Shown: positions 33,101-41,536, numbered from the stretch's first letter. The stretch is 64,000 bases of DNA from Sphingobacterium sp. ML3W (GCF_029542085.1 NZ_CP107036.1:1302001-1366000); one strand, 5' to 3'. Made by a program: numbers and translations. The notes: generated from the letters alone by a model not told the origin.

Positions 33101-34527
33101 AAAATCGTTTACGCCCCGTTTTGATGACTGCATCAGTGGCTTCTTTGGGATTTATACCGATGGCATTGAGCGATGGTGCAGGAGCAGAAGTACAACGTCC
33201 ATTGGCGACAGTGGTCATCGGCGGTCTGCTCATCGCTACGTTATTAACGCTGTTCGTACTTCCGCTGCTCTATGTAGTGATAGAAAAGGGATTTAGAGGT
33301 ACTAAGCTAAAACCGAAGGTTATTGCTCCAATATTATTTGTCATTGCCTTGTTAAGCATTGAAAACTCAAATGCACAGACTGTTGTCACGTTGGATCAAT
33401 CCATTGTCCTCGCCCTGCAAAACAACCGTAGTTTAAAAAGTGAAAAATTGCGAGCTGCCTACGCCAAAGCACTAATCGGTACATCCACAGCAGATATTCC
33501 ACAGACAGAGATCGGCTTGGATTACGGTCAGATCAATAGTGCCTACCAGGACGCTAAGCTCAGCGTGGTACAACGTTTTGCTTTTCCGGCTGTCTACCGT
33601 AAGCTACGCGCCCGGTATACCGAAGAGTGGAAAAAGAGCCAGCTGAATGTAGCGCTCAAAGAGTTTGAACTGAAAAAAGCCGTCAGTCTTACCTATTACA
33701 ATATACTGTATTGGCAACAAAAAAAGGAGCTATTGAACGAAGCACTGTCACTATATAGCAGCTTTCTTGATAAAACTATTCTTCGACAGAAAGCGGGCGA
33801 AAGTGATGCACTGGAAAGCGCTACAGCCACAAATCAAAATACCGCCATTGTAATCCAATTGAGACAGGTAGATGCTGAGATAAAGGTGCTTCAATCCCAG
33901 TTTCAATGGCTTCTGAATACCGACCTCATGTATACTCCAGCCTCAACTGGGAAAGTAGCTTTCAACCCACCCTCGATAGAAAATCATCCTTTGCTCAAGG
34001 TATTGAAACATGGGAAAATAGTCGCCGACCAGGCTACAGCAGTTGAAAAATCCAAGCTCCTCCCCCAACTGCAATTAGGCTATAATCTGAACAGTTTTAA
34101 GGGTGTAGGTCCGGATAACAGAACATACGATGCAAACCCAAGATTCCATTCAGTGCAGGTAGGCCTTGCTATACCCGTATTTTCCAAAGGACAAAAGGCC
34201 CGGGTAGAGGCATCGCGCCTGGCCGAAGCAATAGCAGAAGATGAATATCAAAATGCAGAGTTTGCACTCGAGAGACGAAAACAAGAGTTTTCGCAGCGCT
34301 ACAAGAGCAGCTTCGATATTATCGACCAATATGAGACATCCGAACTCAAAAATGCAGATACGATCTTTGAAATGGCGCAGAAACAATTTTCCAACGGTGC
34401 CATCAACTACCTCGAACTTGTCACCTTAGTCAATCAGGCAATCTCGCTAAAAAGCAACTATGCAGATGCGTTGTGGCAGCTCAACGAAAGTGCCATTCAG
34501 CTTCATTACATCATGCTAAATCAATAA
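30184..34527 (+). CDS. heavy-metal RND efflux pump fused to a TolC-like domain
   Basis: 1447 residues. Residues 1-1038 are a CzcA/CusA-type HME-RND pump: N-terminal helix KLIVALLILALIGVG, PDITNNQVQVITIAPS, and transmembrane proton relay LGALDFGLIIDGAVIIVES. FNELMTGARQDVVLKIFG favours CzcA/NccA-like over CusA-like substrates, though specificity is unsettled. Near 1046-1065 is a signal-peptide-like stretch ending IENSNAQ. Residues 1066-1447 are a TolC-family outer-membrane domain (LDQSIVLALQNNRSLKS, IPVFSKGQKARVEASRL). The adaptor gene follows after 2 bases. How the C-terminal domain reaches the outer membrane is unclear: possibly internal cleavage. Confidence 0.88.
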   Translation: MLTKIIEFSVKNKLIVALLILALIGVGAYQVTKLPIDAVPDITNNQVQVITIAPSFGATDIERLVTFPIEQANSNIAGLQEIRSFSRFGLSLVTIVFEDNIDIYWARQQVAERLQQVQQEIPQGIGQPQLGPISTGLGEIYQYVVRPQQGYERKYNVTALRTIQDWIVRRQLLGVKGVAEVSSFGGKLKQYEIAVNPDRLNAYGVTINDVFDALNTNNQNTGGAYIEKGPTVLYIRSEGLVGTIADIQNIAITSKQNDLPIFIRDIAEVKTGYATRYGAMTYNDNGEVAGAIVMMLKGANSSQVIADVKAKVEEIRKTLPKGVIIEPFLDRTKMVNNAINTVQTNLLEGALIVVFVLVLFLGNIRAGLLVASVIPLAMLFAICMMNLFGVSGNLMSLGALDFGLIIDGAVIIVESVMHQLLQQQRFKSLLRVSAAEMDNMVTVSAGRMMNSAVFGQIIILVVYLPILTLEGIEGKMFKPMAETVAFALLGAFLLSLTYIPMMSAILLRARSSKPSLSDRLMKRLEKIYVHVLLKVLRFPRVIFAVVISFFILAIIILSRLGGEFIPSLEEGDFAVDTRVLPGSNLTTTIESTQKAAHILKSRFPEVEKVVTKIGSGEVPTDPMPMEASDMMVILKDKKEWTSAHTFPELAKKMGKALTDVPGITAGFQYPVQMRFNELMTGARQDVVLKIFGDNLDSLALHAQKIGKIIETVQGTQNLYIEPIAGLPQVVIQYNRPMIAQHHLSIAEVNKTINTAFAGQPTGLVFEDEKRFDMVVRMDTSDRKNMTDVRNLLIPTPAGNQIPLSQLASVAIVQGPNQIQRENAQRRIVVGFNIKDRDVQSIVHDLQAKIDQEIKLPAGYSIKYGGSFENLNNAKQRLLIAVPIALALIFILLFLAFKSVKESLLIYSAIPLSIIGGVFLLALRGMPFSISAGVGFIALFGVAVLNGIVLISEFNRLQKSGIHNIVRIVVDGGENRLRPVLMTASVASLGFIPMALSDGAGAEVQRPLATVVIGGLLIATLLTLFVLPLLYVVIEKGFRGTKLKPKVIAPILFVIALLSIENSNAQTVVTLDQSIVLALQNNRSLKSEKLRAAYAKALIGTSTADIPQTEIGLDYGQINSAYQDAKLSVVQRFAFPAVYRKLRARYTEEWKKSQLNVALKEFELKKAVSLTYYNILYWQQKKELLNEALSLYSSFLDKTILRQKAGESDALESATATNQNTAIVIQLRQVDAEIKVLQSQFQWLLNTDLMYTPASTGKVAFNPPSIENHPLLKVLKHGKIVADQATAVEKSKLLPQLQLGYNLNSFKGVGPDNRTYDANPRFHSVQVGLAIPVFSKGQKARVEASRLAEAIAEDEYQNAEFALERRKQEFSQRYKSSFDIIDQYETSELKNADTIFEMAQKQFSNGAINYLELVTLVNQAISLKSNYADALWQLNESAIQLHYIMLNQ

Positions 34528-34529
34528 AA

Positions 34530-35699
34530 ATGAAAACGAAAAATCTTTTATCTCAATATATGGTTTATCTACTGGCAATTGGAGTCATGCTCTGTGTCAG
34601 TATTTCCTGTCGTGGAAATAAGGAAAACAAACCAATGACGGCCAATAATCCAAAGGACGAAAATCTCGTTTCCTTAACGGATGCCCAGCGCCGGAATGTT
34701 CAAATCGAAACAGTGGCACTTTCGGACCAAGCTGTTGTAAGCTTCCTAAAACTGAATGGCAAAATAGATGTCCCACCGCAGAATATGGTGTCTGTAAGTA
34801 TCCCCCTAGGCGGATATCTCAAGCGTACACAATTACTTCCAGGAATGAAGGTGTCCAAAGGCGAAGTAATTGCAATCGTAGAAAATCCACAGTTTGTACA
34901 GCTCCAACAGGATTATCTTGCTGCACAATCAAGACTACACTTTGCCGAGCTCGACTACATACGCCAAAAAGAGCTTAACCATAACCAAGCGAGTAGTGAT
35001 AAGGTAATGCAACAGGCCCGAGCTGAGATGAACAGCCAGCAAATCATTATGAATGCACTTGCCAGACAGCTTGAGCTCGTTAATATCCCACCTGGTACAA
35101 TTGCTGCTGGCAATATTCGTAAAAGTGCACCTGTATACAGCAGTATAGATGGCTATGTGAGCAAAGTCAATGTCAATATCGGAAAATATGTAAACCCGTC
35201 GGATATACTCTTCGAACTGATCAATCCGAATGACATTCATCTTAACCTCAAGGTCTACGAAAAAGACCTTGAGCGGATGCTTCCCGGGCAGCCGCTATTG
35301 GCCTACTCCAATACCAACCCCAATAAAAAATACAATGGAAAGATCCATCTGATCAGTAAGGATATTGATCCAAATGGTATGGCCGATGTTCACTGTCATC
35401 TGGATAGATATGATCCGGATCTAATTCCCGGGCTGTATATGAATGCCGAGGTTCAAACGACTGCGACATTTGGGCATTCCCTCCCTGAAGAAAGTATCGT
35501 GGACTTTGAAGGCAAAAGTTTTGTATTTGTCTCAGAAGGAAATAGGAATTACCGGATGACAGGTATATCCATAGAGGAACCTCAAAAAGGCCTGGTTAGG
35601 GTATTGAACTTTCAGGATTTCCGGGGCAAGCAAATCGTGAGCAAAAATGCCTACACCCTTTTGATGCAGCTCAAAAATACAGCAGAAGATGAAGAGTAA
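34530..35699 (+). CDS. RND periplasmic adaptor lipoprotein (CusB/CzcB type)
   Basis: 389 residues from the ATG at 34530, two bases after the pump gene; a longer frame inside the pump gene adds a basic leader and is not favoured. Lipobox VSISCRG. Barrel-sandwich strands (VSVSIPLGGYLKRTQLLPG, VSKGEVIAIVENP), a coiled-coil hairpin (QQDYLAAQSRLHFAELDYIR) and beta-barrel part (YNGKIHLISKDIDPNG) give the membrane-fusion protein of the tripartite pump. It lies between pump and PAP2 genes, all one direction, so a single transcription unit is likely. Confidence 0.88.
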   Translation: MKTKNLLSQYMVYLLAIGVMLCVSISCRGNKENKPMTANNPKDENLVSLTDAQRRNVQIETVALSDQAVVSFLKLNGKIDVPPQNMVSVSIPLGGYLKRTQLLPGMKVSKGEVIAIVENPQFVQLQQDYLAAQSRLHFAELDYIRQKELNHNQASSDKVMQQARAEMNSQQIIMNALARQLELVNIPPGTIAAGNIRKSAPVYSSIDGYVSKVNVNIGKYVNPSDILFELINPNDIHLNLKVYEKDLERMLPGQPLLAYSNTNPNKKYNGKIHLISKDIDPNGMADVHCHLDRYDPDLIPGLYMNAEVQTTATFGHSLPEESIVDFEGKSFVFVSEGNRNYRMTGISIEEPQKGLVRVLNFQDFRGKQIVSKNAYTLLMQLKNTAEDEE

Positions 35700-35746
35700 T
35701 TGGAATGACCTCCGATATTGTATCATTGAATATTAAATTTAAGTAG

Positions 35747-36529
35747 ATGAAAATAGCAACCGTAATTGTACCAATATTTTCACTTTTCGTGAATTTAGCT
35801 TTTGGAAGTTCCGATAATCCGAATCGAGATACGCTATTTAGGAACAACTTTATCCAGGAAGATTCTGTGGATGAAATTTATCAGGTTAGTTACAAAAAGC
35901 TGATTATTCCAGCGATAGGTATTGGATATGGTGTTCTTAGCCTCACCAATGACCGATTAAAAGAACTGAATAATTCCACACGTTTTGAAATTGGCGAACA
36001 TAGTCCTTCACGTATTAAAGCTGATAATTATACGCAGTTTATTCCCGGAGCATTAGTCTATGGATTAAATGCCTTCGGTGTAGAGGGTAAACATGGCTTT
36101 AAAGATCGAAGCATAATTTTGGCAACCTCACTGCTGATTTCAACAGCCATTGTGACACCTACCAAACACCTGGTCAAAGAGCAGCGACCCGATGGTTCCA
36201 ATAACCTGTCGTTTCCGTCCGGTCATACCGCCACCGCCTTCGCTACAGCGCATTTCATGTTTCGCGAATATCGTGGCAATAATCTCTGGTTAAGTTTGCT
36301 TGGCTATCCTTTTGCAATATTCACGGGTACCTATCGTACGTTCAATGATAAACATTGGGTCGGCGACGTGGTCGCTGGCGCAGGAATAGGGATATTGTCA
36401 ACTGAAGTTGCCTACTGGTCTTTTCCCGCAATGTCAAAATTGTTAGGAAATAACATGGGCAAGAAGATACTCATCATGCCTTATTGTCAATCAAATAAGG
36501 TAGGCTTTAACGGCATTTTTACATTTTAA
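35747..36529 (+). CDS. PAP2-family membrane phosphatase
   Basis: 260 residues with signal-like N-terminus and hydrophobic helices. The acid phosphatase signature is complete: KHLVKEQRPDG, LSFPSGHTATAFATAHF and TYRTFNDKHWVGDVVAG (the His-Asp catalytic pair). It faces the periplasm and likely acts on lipid-linked pyrophosphates or lipid A phosphate. It is the last gene before a terminator, 47 bases after the adaptor. The tie to metal efflux is positional only. Confidence 0.85.
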   Translation: MKIATVIVPIFSLFVNLAFGSSDNPNRDTLFRNNFIQEDSVDEIYQVSYKKLIIPAIGIGYGVLSLTNDRLKELNNSTRFEIGEHSPSRIKADNYTQFIPGALVYGLNAFGVEGKHGFKDRSIILATSLLISTAIVTPTKHLVKEQRPDGSNNLSFPSGHTATAFATAHFMFREYRGNNLWLSLLGYPFAIFTGTYRTFNDKHWVGDVVAGAGIGILSTEVAYWSFPAMSKLLGNNMGKKILIMPYCQSNKVGFNGIFTF

Positions 36530-36568
36530 AAAATAAGAAAACTTCGCCAAAAATCACAAACTATGCGG

Positions 36569-36592
36569 GAAGGTGTCGAAATGGGCACCTTC
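36569..36592 (+). terminator. terminator of the efflux operon
   Basis: Arms GAAGGTG and CACCTTC, followed by TTTTT. Located 40 bases after the PAP2 gene and before the convergent glycosidase-like gene; the T-run is on the + strand. Confidence 0.75.
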
Positions 36593-36676
36593 TTTTTCGA
36601 TACTAAATAGTGTCGCAAATGACAATCGTCCAAGGCATAAGATCTTTGATATCAGTCTAATTGACACCTCTCAATG

Positions 36677-37789
36677 CTACAGGAATGGCACGGTCCGGGT
36701 CTGAACGCATTGTGCAGCATATAAATATAAGGCCGCGCTCCAGGTCTGCCAGTCCTGCCCATAAGGTGTTCCTTCCTGGCTTTTGAGCCATTCATTAAAC
36801 CCATATTCCAAACGATGATTTACCGCCTTCGTGACAAGTGCGGTGAGGACCACAAGCTTTGCCTCAGCGAGGTCAAATCGCTGAGCTTTCACGAGGGCTG
36901 CGATATAAAACCCACAAATAAATGGCCATATACCGCCGTTATGATAATCACCGGGCTGATTAAACTGCCTGTACCGTTCATGCCATTCGCGATCTTCGGG
37001 ATAAATAAATGGAAAAAAATTGGGCGGAAGGTCCACCGCCAAAATCCCGTCCTTCCGCATGAGTTCACAGGAGGATTCGATCCAGTCTATGATTGTATCT
37101 GCTTTTTTCGCAGATGCTATTCCACCAATTATGGCAAGGCTATTACCTAACAGATCAAACCTGTCGCTATGGTATAGTTTAAATGTCCATAAGGCATAAT
37201 ACGGATATTGTCCTACAAACAGGATATTCACTCCTTTGGCGAGCTTATCTGCCCGCTCCTGATTGCCTAATAGCTGGAGCGCACTGTGATATATGGCGTT
37301 AACATAGAGTCCATATCCCAGTACCCATTGCTCATCACGCCAGTCGCTGGTAGGCTGTTGGGCGACCATTCCGTCATCCGTGGGGCTCTGATACCTCATC
37401 CAATTTAGCGATTTGTTAACAGCCTGCTCAAGAAAATTAGCATTTCCGGTCATTTTACGATATATCCCCACCGCCATCAGAAACAGTGGTGTTGTATCGC
37501 TGGCACCCAAATTATTAGGGTCGCACACGATGGATGGGATATGGCCATGTACGGTCTGGGTGACGGCTAAGACTTCCAAAACACTCTTGATGCTGTCATA
37601 AAGCTGTATGTTATGCGTACTAGCAATACCGAGGATAGAGAATAAAAGATCGCGGCTGTAGGGCTCCGGATATCCCCAGGCGGCAGTACGCGGGAGATGA
37701 TGAAATGGCCCATTGCTATTATTTAACAATACGCCTTCAGCCGCTATCTTTGCGGCATCTATCGCCTCAAGTTGGTTTTCTGTAAGCAT
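36677..37789 (-). CDS. six-hairpin glycosidase-like protein
   Basis: 370 residues with an (alpha/alpha)6 toroid pattern: AAWGYPEPYSRDLLFSILG, HIPSIVCDPNNLGASDTTPL, WMRYQSPTDDGMVAQQPTSD, YHNGGIWPFICGFYIAALV, NEWLKSQEGTPYGQDWQTWS. It recalls amylo-alpha-1,6-glucosidase or GH100-like enzymes; Asp residues in SDTTPLF-like and acidic motifs could be catalytic, but no activity can be assigned. No signal peptide, so cytoplasmic. It is last of a four-gene unit with a GT4, a PIG-L deacetylase and a SHOCT protein, suggesting processing of a glycan they build (inference). Confidence 0.72.
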   Translation of the reverse strand: MLTENQLEAIDAAKIAAEGVLLNNSNGPFHHLPRTAAWGYPEPYSRDLLFSILGIASTHNIQLYDSIKSVLEVLAVTQTVHGHIPSIVCDPNNLGASDTTPLFLMAVGIYRKMTGNANFLEQAVNKSLNWMRYQSPTDDGMVAQQPTSDWRDEQWVLGYGLYVNAIYHSALQLLGNQERADKLAKGVNILFVGQYPYYALWTFKLYHSDRFDLLGNSLAIIGGIASAKKADTIIDWIESSCELMRKDGILAVDLPPNFFPFIYPEDREWHERYRQFNQPGDYHNGGIWPFICGFYIAALVKAQRFDLAEAKLVVLTALVTKAVNHRLEYGFNEWLKSQEGTPYGQDWQTWSAALYLYAAQCVQTRTVPFL

Positions 37790-37810
37790 CTGCTCTTTAA
37801 TTTAGTTGAA

Positions 37811-38944
37811 CTAGAAATATTGTTCTATTATTTTAACAAAGCGCCGGGCTACCTCCCTGTAGTCAAACCGCTCTTCGACCCTTTTCCGTCCTGCTGCGCC
37901 CATTGCCGTACGGAGCGAAGTATCTCGCATCAAGGCCAGCAAGCAATCTGCTATATCATTGACATCTGCTCTATAGTCCACTGTACGAGGCACATCAAAT
38001 TGGATCACGTGATTATCTTCATAACCGGATTCAGCACCCAAAGTGACTTTGTCGACGACAATCTCCTTGGCCACTCCCGCCAATAAGGCAGTCTCACCAT
38101 GCACGAGTGTATCGAGCATGCCCATAGCCCGGATACCAATCACCGGCTTACCACATGCACCAGCCTCTACCTGAGGCATCCCAAAGCCTTCCAGTCTGGA
38201 AGGTGCAGCATAGATATCGCAAGCGCCGAGCAGATAAGGCATAAAATCCCGTGATATGGTATTGGTGGCATAGATTACTTTTTTACTGATGTCCAGCCTT
38301 TCGGCGAGATCGTGATCATATTGATTTTGAAAAGAAGTGCGGGGTTGTGGCCATACTTTGCATACATACTTCCATGGAGGCACATCTTTGTCGATTAAGG
38401 CTAGTGCCTCCATGACTTCATTTGATCCTTTTGAAGCCGCATCCCCACCAACGGTCAGAATCATAATCTCATCTGGAGACACCCCAAGTTGTTGCCGTAC
38501 CGCAAGGATCTTGGGGTCGTTGCTTGGATGAGGAACGAAGGAATCCGTATGACAACCTACGGGGAGCACCTCGATCTTATCCTCTGCGATACCATCTCTC
38601 ACATACATTTGCTTTACCCAATTGGAGGTGACCAAGATAAGTGGCAACTGGTTGAGAGTATCTCTGTAATTGGCGATGTATCCGTCGGCGACAAGCCAAG
38701 GTACAGCTCGTTGTCCAAAAAGTTGTGGATGCACAACTATGGCCGGTACATGTCCCCAATAACCGATACCGACAACGACATCGGGTCTGAACCAGTCATA
38801 ATACCATTCTTTCTCCTGATCAGACTGCCAATGTGCCGCATGGACATCAACACCGATGTCGAGCAAGCCCCTATAGAGTAGATCCCCCTGCGTGGACAAG
38901 CCACCCGGTGAGGGTGGATAATCATATAATAATAAGACTCTCAT
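37811..38944 (-). CDS. GT4-family glycosyltransferase
   Basis: 377 residues from MRVLLLYDYPPSPGG; a longer frame adds 20 residues overlapping the neighbour and is not favoured. GT-B fold: glycine-rich start, middle TVGGDAASKGSNEVMEAL, and complete EX7E donor motif in RLEGFGMPQVEAGACGKP. The start codon overlaps the PIG-L stop by four bases (ATGA), so the two are translationally coupled. Likely adds a sugar that the deacetylase then modifies (or reverse order), analogous to GlcNAc-inositol or thiol chemistry (inference). Confidence 0.85.
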   Translation of the reverse strand: MRVLLLYDYPPSPGGLSTQGDLLYRGLLDIGVDVHAAHWQSDQEKEWYYDWFRPDVVVGIGYWGHVPAIVVHPQLFGQRAVPWLVADGYIANYRDTLNQLPLILVTSNWVKQMYVRDGIAEDKIEVLPVGCHTDSFVPHPSNDPKILAVRQQLGVSPDEIMILTVGGDAASKGSNEVMEALALIDKDVPPWKYVCKVWPQPRTSFQNQYDHDLAERLDISKKVIYATNTISRDFMPYLLGACDIYAAPSRLEGFGMPQVEAGACGKPVIGIRAMGMLDTLVHGETALLAGVAKEIVVDKVTLGAESGYEDNHVIQFDVPRTVDYRADVNDIADCLLALMRDTSLRTAMGAAGRKRVEERFDYREVARRFVKIIEQYF

Positions 38945-39627
38945 GCCAGCACTCCTCCCTTGGATAGCCAAGCCATGGCCTTGCCCGTATCTGTAAACGA
39001 CCAAAACGCCTCTGTGCTCGGCGTTGTAATCACCTCCCAGCCCTCTTTTGGATAACCGTAGACCCTATTCATGATCTCATACTTGATATCATAAGTTGCG
39101 AGGTCGAGCTGATTTTTTATTGGGGCGGTTTTATTTGGTCGTGGATAAAACTGACGATTTCCATCATGATAGGCAAATGTCCACAGTTCCTTACATTTTA
39201 TTTTGCGCTTTTTCCAGAGTTTTATGACAGCTTCGCTGACTTCTACATGCCTTCGATGATAAGTATATTCGCCCGAAGGATTATGGGTGATCACCAGATC
39301 ATATACTATAGGTGGCAACAGTGCGAGAATGGTATGTTGAATTTCGGATGCGCTCAATGGTATCTGTCGGACCCCATCGTCCAGACAGCCCATTGCTCCT
39401 TCTGCGCGTAGCACCCTAAGTGCCGCATTGAATTTTGAGGCCCGATCAGGATCATCGCCTCGACACACGCTGATCACATATACCTGCCAATCCAAGTGAC
39501 CAAGGATGGTTCCCCCGGCCCAGAGGGTTTCATCGTCCGGGTGTGCTACGATTACAGCTATTTTTTTCTTTGCCGAAGCTGTATCGGCAACGATGGGTGG
39601 AACAACATTTTTCATCTCCTTTATCAT
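38941..39627 (-). CDS. PIG-L family N-deacetylase
   Basis: 228 residues. Zinc-binding signature IAVIVAHPDDETLWAGG, plus the downstream HNPSGEYTYHRRHVEV His motif. PIG-L enzymes deacetylate N-acetylglucosaminyl conjugates. The start overlaps the stop of the SHOCT gene (TAATG), and the stop overlaps the GT4 start. HPDDETLW differs from the HPDDVELG signature usual in BshB-type bacillithiol enzymes, so the substrate is probably different. Confidence 0.88.
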   Translation of the reverse strand: MIKEMKNVVPPIVADTASAKKKIAVIVAHPDDETLWAGGTILGHLDWQVYVISVCRGDDPDRASKFNAALRVLRAEGAMGCLDDGVRQIPLSASEIQHTILALLPPIVYDLVITHNPSGEYTYHRRHVEVSEAVIKLWKKRKIKCKELWTFAYHDGNRQFYPRPNKTAPIKNQLDLATYDIKYEIMNRVYGYPKEGWEVITTPSTEAFWSFTDTGKAMAWLSKGGVLA

Positions 39628-39845
39628 TAGCCCTCAAGCATTTTCTTTGCCTCCCGATATTCGTTAATGCTGATCTGCCCGGAAGCCAATCGCTTTTTTA
39701 AAAGGTTCAACGGAGAATCTTTCTTTTTTCTCTCCCCCGGGATATCATAAGGGATAAAGAAGATCCAAAAGATGAAACATAACCAGACCACCCACCAAAT
39801 AAGGTGCATCCCAAAAAACATATAATTATCGTTTGACATAATCAT
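39627..39845 (-). CDS. SHOCT-like small membrane protein
   Basis: 72 residues. One transmembrane helix (HLIWWVVWLCFIFWIFFI) followed by a short SHOCT-type motif: PLNLLKKRLASGQISINEYREAKKML. SHOCT motifs are thought to mediate oligomerisation. It is the first gene of the four-gene glycan unit, one-base overlap (TAATG) with the deacetylase. It may anchor the complex at the membrane (inference). Confidence 0.75.
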   Translation of the reverse strand: MIMSNDNYMFFGMHLIWWVVWLCFIFWIFFIPYDIPGERKKKDSPLNLLKKRLASGQISINEYREAKKMLEG

Positions 39846-40188
39846 GCTCTTTTAACTGTAAGACTTACTATTACAAAGGATTCTATAAATTCAAAAACTT
39901 TCGTCCTCCGTCCAGTAAGCAGTTCTAATGACAAAAAGAACATGATACCATTAGAAATCTGGACTTTAACGGTTAGAAATAATCGTAGACAAGAAATAGG
40001 ATGAGTCTCGCATTTTAGTAAAGCAATTGAAAACGCCAGTGGACAACATGAAAGTTAAAGTAATCACTGTTAAATAAAAATACTTAAAAGCATTTCGTTT
40101 GAGAATGCTCCTAAGTATAGTTGTTTTTATTATTATTTATATATGGTGGCTCTTGTCTGTTGGATTATTATATAAACAATCTCTCTTA
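39846..40188. other. gap before the BON gene, holds its terminator
   Basis: 343 AT-rich bases. A hairpin terminator for the BON gene lies at 40082-40116. No exact -7 element was found for the SHOCT gene; a CAAAGGAT-type near match lies at about 39875. The 70-codon frame at 40099 overlaps the BON gene antisense and is not called. Confidence 0.5.
40082..40116 (-). terminator. hairpin terminator of the BON gene
   Basis: Reverse strand reads ACTTAGGAGCATT, loop, AATGCTTTTAAGT then ATTTTTATTT, with a two-base internal loop. It lies 73 bases after the BON gene end. Confidence 0.6.
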
Positions 40189-40854
40189 TTAACTAAAGGC
40201 ATATTCATAATCAATGGAAAGCTCGTTATTAACTTCCCATATACCGGGCGTGTTCCATGCGATCCGTTCTGCCTCTTCTTTTTGATACCAGGAATTGACT
40301 TTTCCACTTAAGGTAACTATACTGCCCGATACCATCACAAGGAGATTGCTATCATCAATAGCGCTTCTTTTTAGGGCGTCTTCAATATCTTTTTTCTCAA
40401 TTACATTACTCGTATCCGATTTAACCTTTATATTATTGGTTACACCTTTGATACCAATTAGGTAATTTACAGCATTTCTGGCTGCTTCACGTTGATAATT
40501 CCATTGCAGGTCACCGTCCAATGTAACCCATCCATTTTCAATTTTTATCCCGATTTTGTCTATCGGAACTAACCAGGCAGCACGCAAAGTATCCAAAACC
40601 TCATTTGCAATTTCAGCATCGGTCTTTGCCCAGTTACTTGGAAATTGAACTTCAATATTTTCAACCAGTGCCCGCACCCCATGCACTCTCTTTGCGGCAT
40701 TTTCAGCTTCCAGCTTTTTTGCATAACTGTCCACATAACCAGCGAGAGAAACAACTCCCCCATCAACCGTAACAGCGATTTCCGCCAAATGCAACTGGGG
40801 CTCCCATTGGATTGCCCGCTCGACATCACTCTGCAATTCTGCATCTGTTTTCAT
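40189..40854 (-). CDS. triple BON-domain protein
   Basis: 221 residues from MKTDAELQSDVERAIQWEP; a longer frame adds 26 residues of unlikely sequence. Three BON modules of about 65 residues: ITVDGGVVSLAGYVDSYAKK, VKIENGWVTLDGDLQWN-type (IKIENGWVTLDG) and VMVSGSIVTLSGKVNSWYQ. BON proteins bind lipid or protein at membranes; OsmY is the stress-induced example. No signal peptide is obvious from this start, so it may be cytoplasmic. It heads the stress-type block along with Hsp20 and others. Confidence 0.88.
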   Translation of the reverse strand: MKTDAELQSDVERAIQWEPQLHLAEIAVTVDGGVVSLAGYVDSYAKKLEAENAAKRVHGVRALVENIEVQFPSNWAKTDAEIANEVLDTLRAAWLVPIDKIGIKIENGWVTLDGDLQWNYQREAARNAVNYLIGIKGVTNNIKVKSDTSNVIEKKDIEDALKRSAIDDSNLLVMVSGSIVTLSGKVNSWYQKEEAERIAWNTPGIWEVNNELSIDYEYAFS

Positions 40855-40975
40855 CAGCTTAAAATTTACGAAGCAACCGGATTGTCCCTTCCTAATAAAG
40901 ATCTGATTTATAAAACGGATTACGTTATACAATTCGCATGGATTGTTGTATAATTGGTAGGTAGTCTTATGGGTA

Positions 40976-41536
40976 TTAGAGGTCTTCGAGATTTGTTCGC
41001 TTTCTTAATGGCAGCTTTTTAAAAAATGTGGGTGTCAGTCCAGTGACCTGTTTAAACTGCTTGGAGAGATGTGATACACTTGAATAATGCAGTAAATACG
41101 AAATTTCTGTGAGGTTCAATTCGCCGTAAAGGATCAATTCCTTGATTTTCTCTACTTTATGCTGTATGATAAAATGTTCGATTGTGACCCCTTTTGTTTT
41201 GGAAAATATCTCGGCCAGGTAATGATAGTTTTTTTTTAGTCTGTCACTTAATAAAGTCGAAAAATTAACCTCAGGAATTTCTTTTGAATAATGGATCATT
41301 TCGACAATAATACTGATTATCTTTTCGATCAATTCGGCTCTCTTATCGTAGAGCAGTTCCAGTCCCGATTGATGCAAGGCTTCCTGGAGTTTTAGTTTAA
41401 TATGCTCAGAAATAGGCTGTGCTAATCTGACTTCGCCTAATTCGATAGATGTATAGGCTATCCCCAGTTTATCGAGTTCAGATTTTACCATCATTTTGCA
41501 ACGGCGGCTCACCATATTTTGGATGATTAATTTCAT
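40976..41536 (-). CDS. AraC-type regulator with degenerate HMA-like N-terminus
   Basis: 186 residues. C-terminal HTH: VTIEHFIIQHKVEKIKELIL and LTEISYLLHYSSVSHLSKQF then GLTPTFFKKLP. The N-terminal 70 residues resemble a heavy-metal-associated domain: MKLIIQNMVSRRCKMMVKSE, SELDKLGIAYTSIELGEVRL. The metal motif that would be CxxC reads S10-x-x-C13, so one thiol is lost. Such proteins usually sit near P-type ATPases, as here (ATPase 41726-44221). Likely a local activator, possibly metal-independent. Confidence 0.82.
   Translation of the reverse strand: MKLIIQNMVSRRCKMMVKSELDKLGIAYTSIELGEVRLAQPISEHIKLKLQEALHQSGLELLYDKRAELIEKIISIIVEMIHYSKEIPEVNFSTLLSDRLKKNYHYLAEIFSKTKGVTIEHFIIQHKVEKIKELILYGELNLTEISYLLHYSSVSHLSKQFKQVTGLTPTFFKKLPLRKRTNLEDL

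Noticed and set aside
37811..39004. Longer GT4 start
   Set aside because: It would overlap the PIG-L gene by more than 60 bases; the ATG at 38944 fits the ATGA coupling and the family N-terminus.
36677..39845. Bacillithiol synthesis (BshA/BshB)
   Set aside because: The GT4 and PIG-L pair suggests it, but the deacetylase motif is HPDDETLW rather than HPDDVELG, no BshC is present, and two extra genes are tightly coupled.
40099..40311. 70-codon + strand frame
   Set aside because: Overlaps the 3' end of the BON gene antisense and has no independent support.
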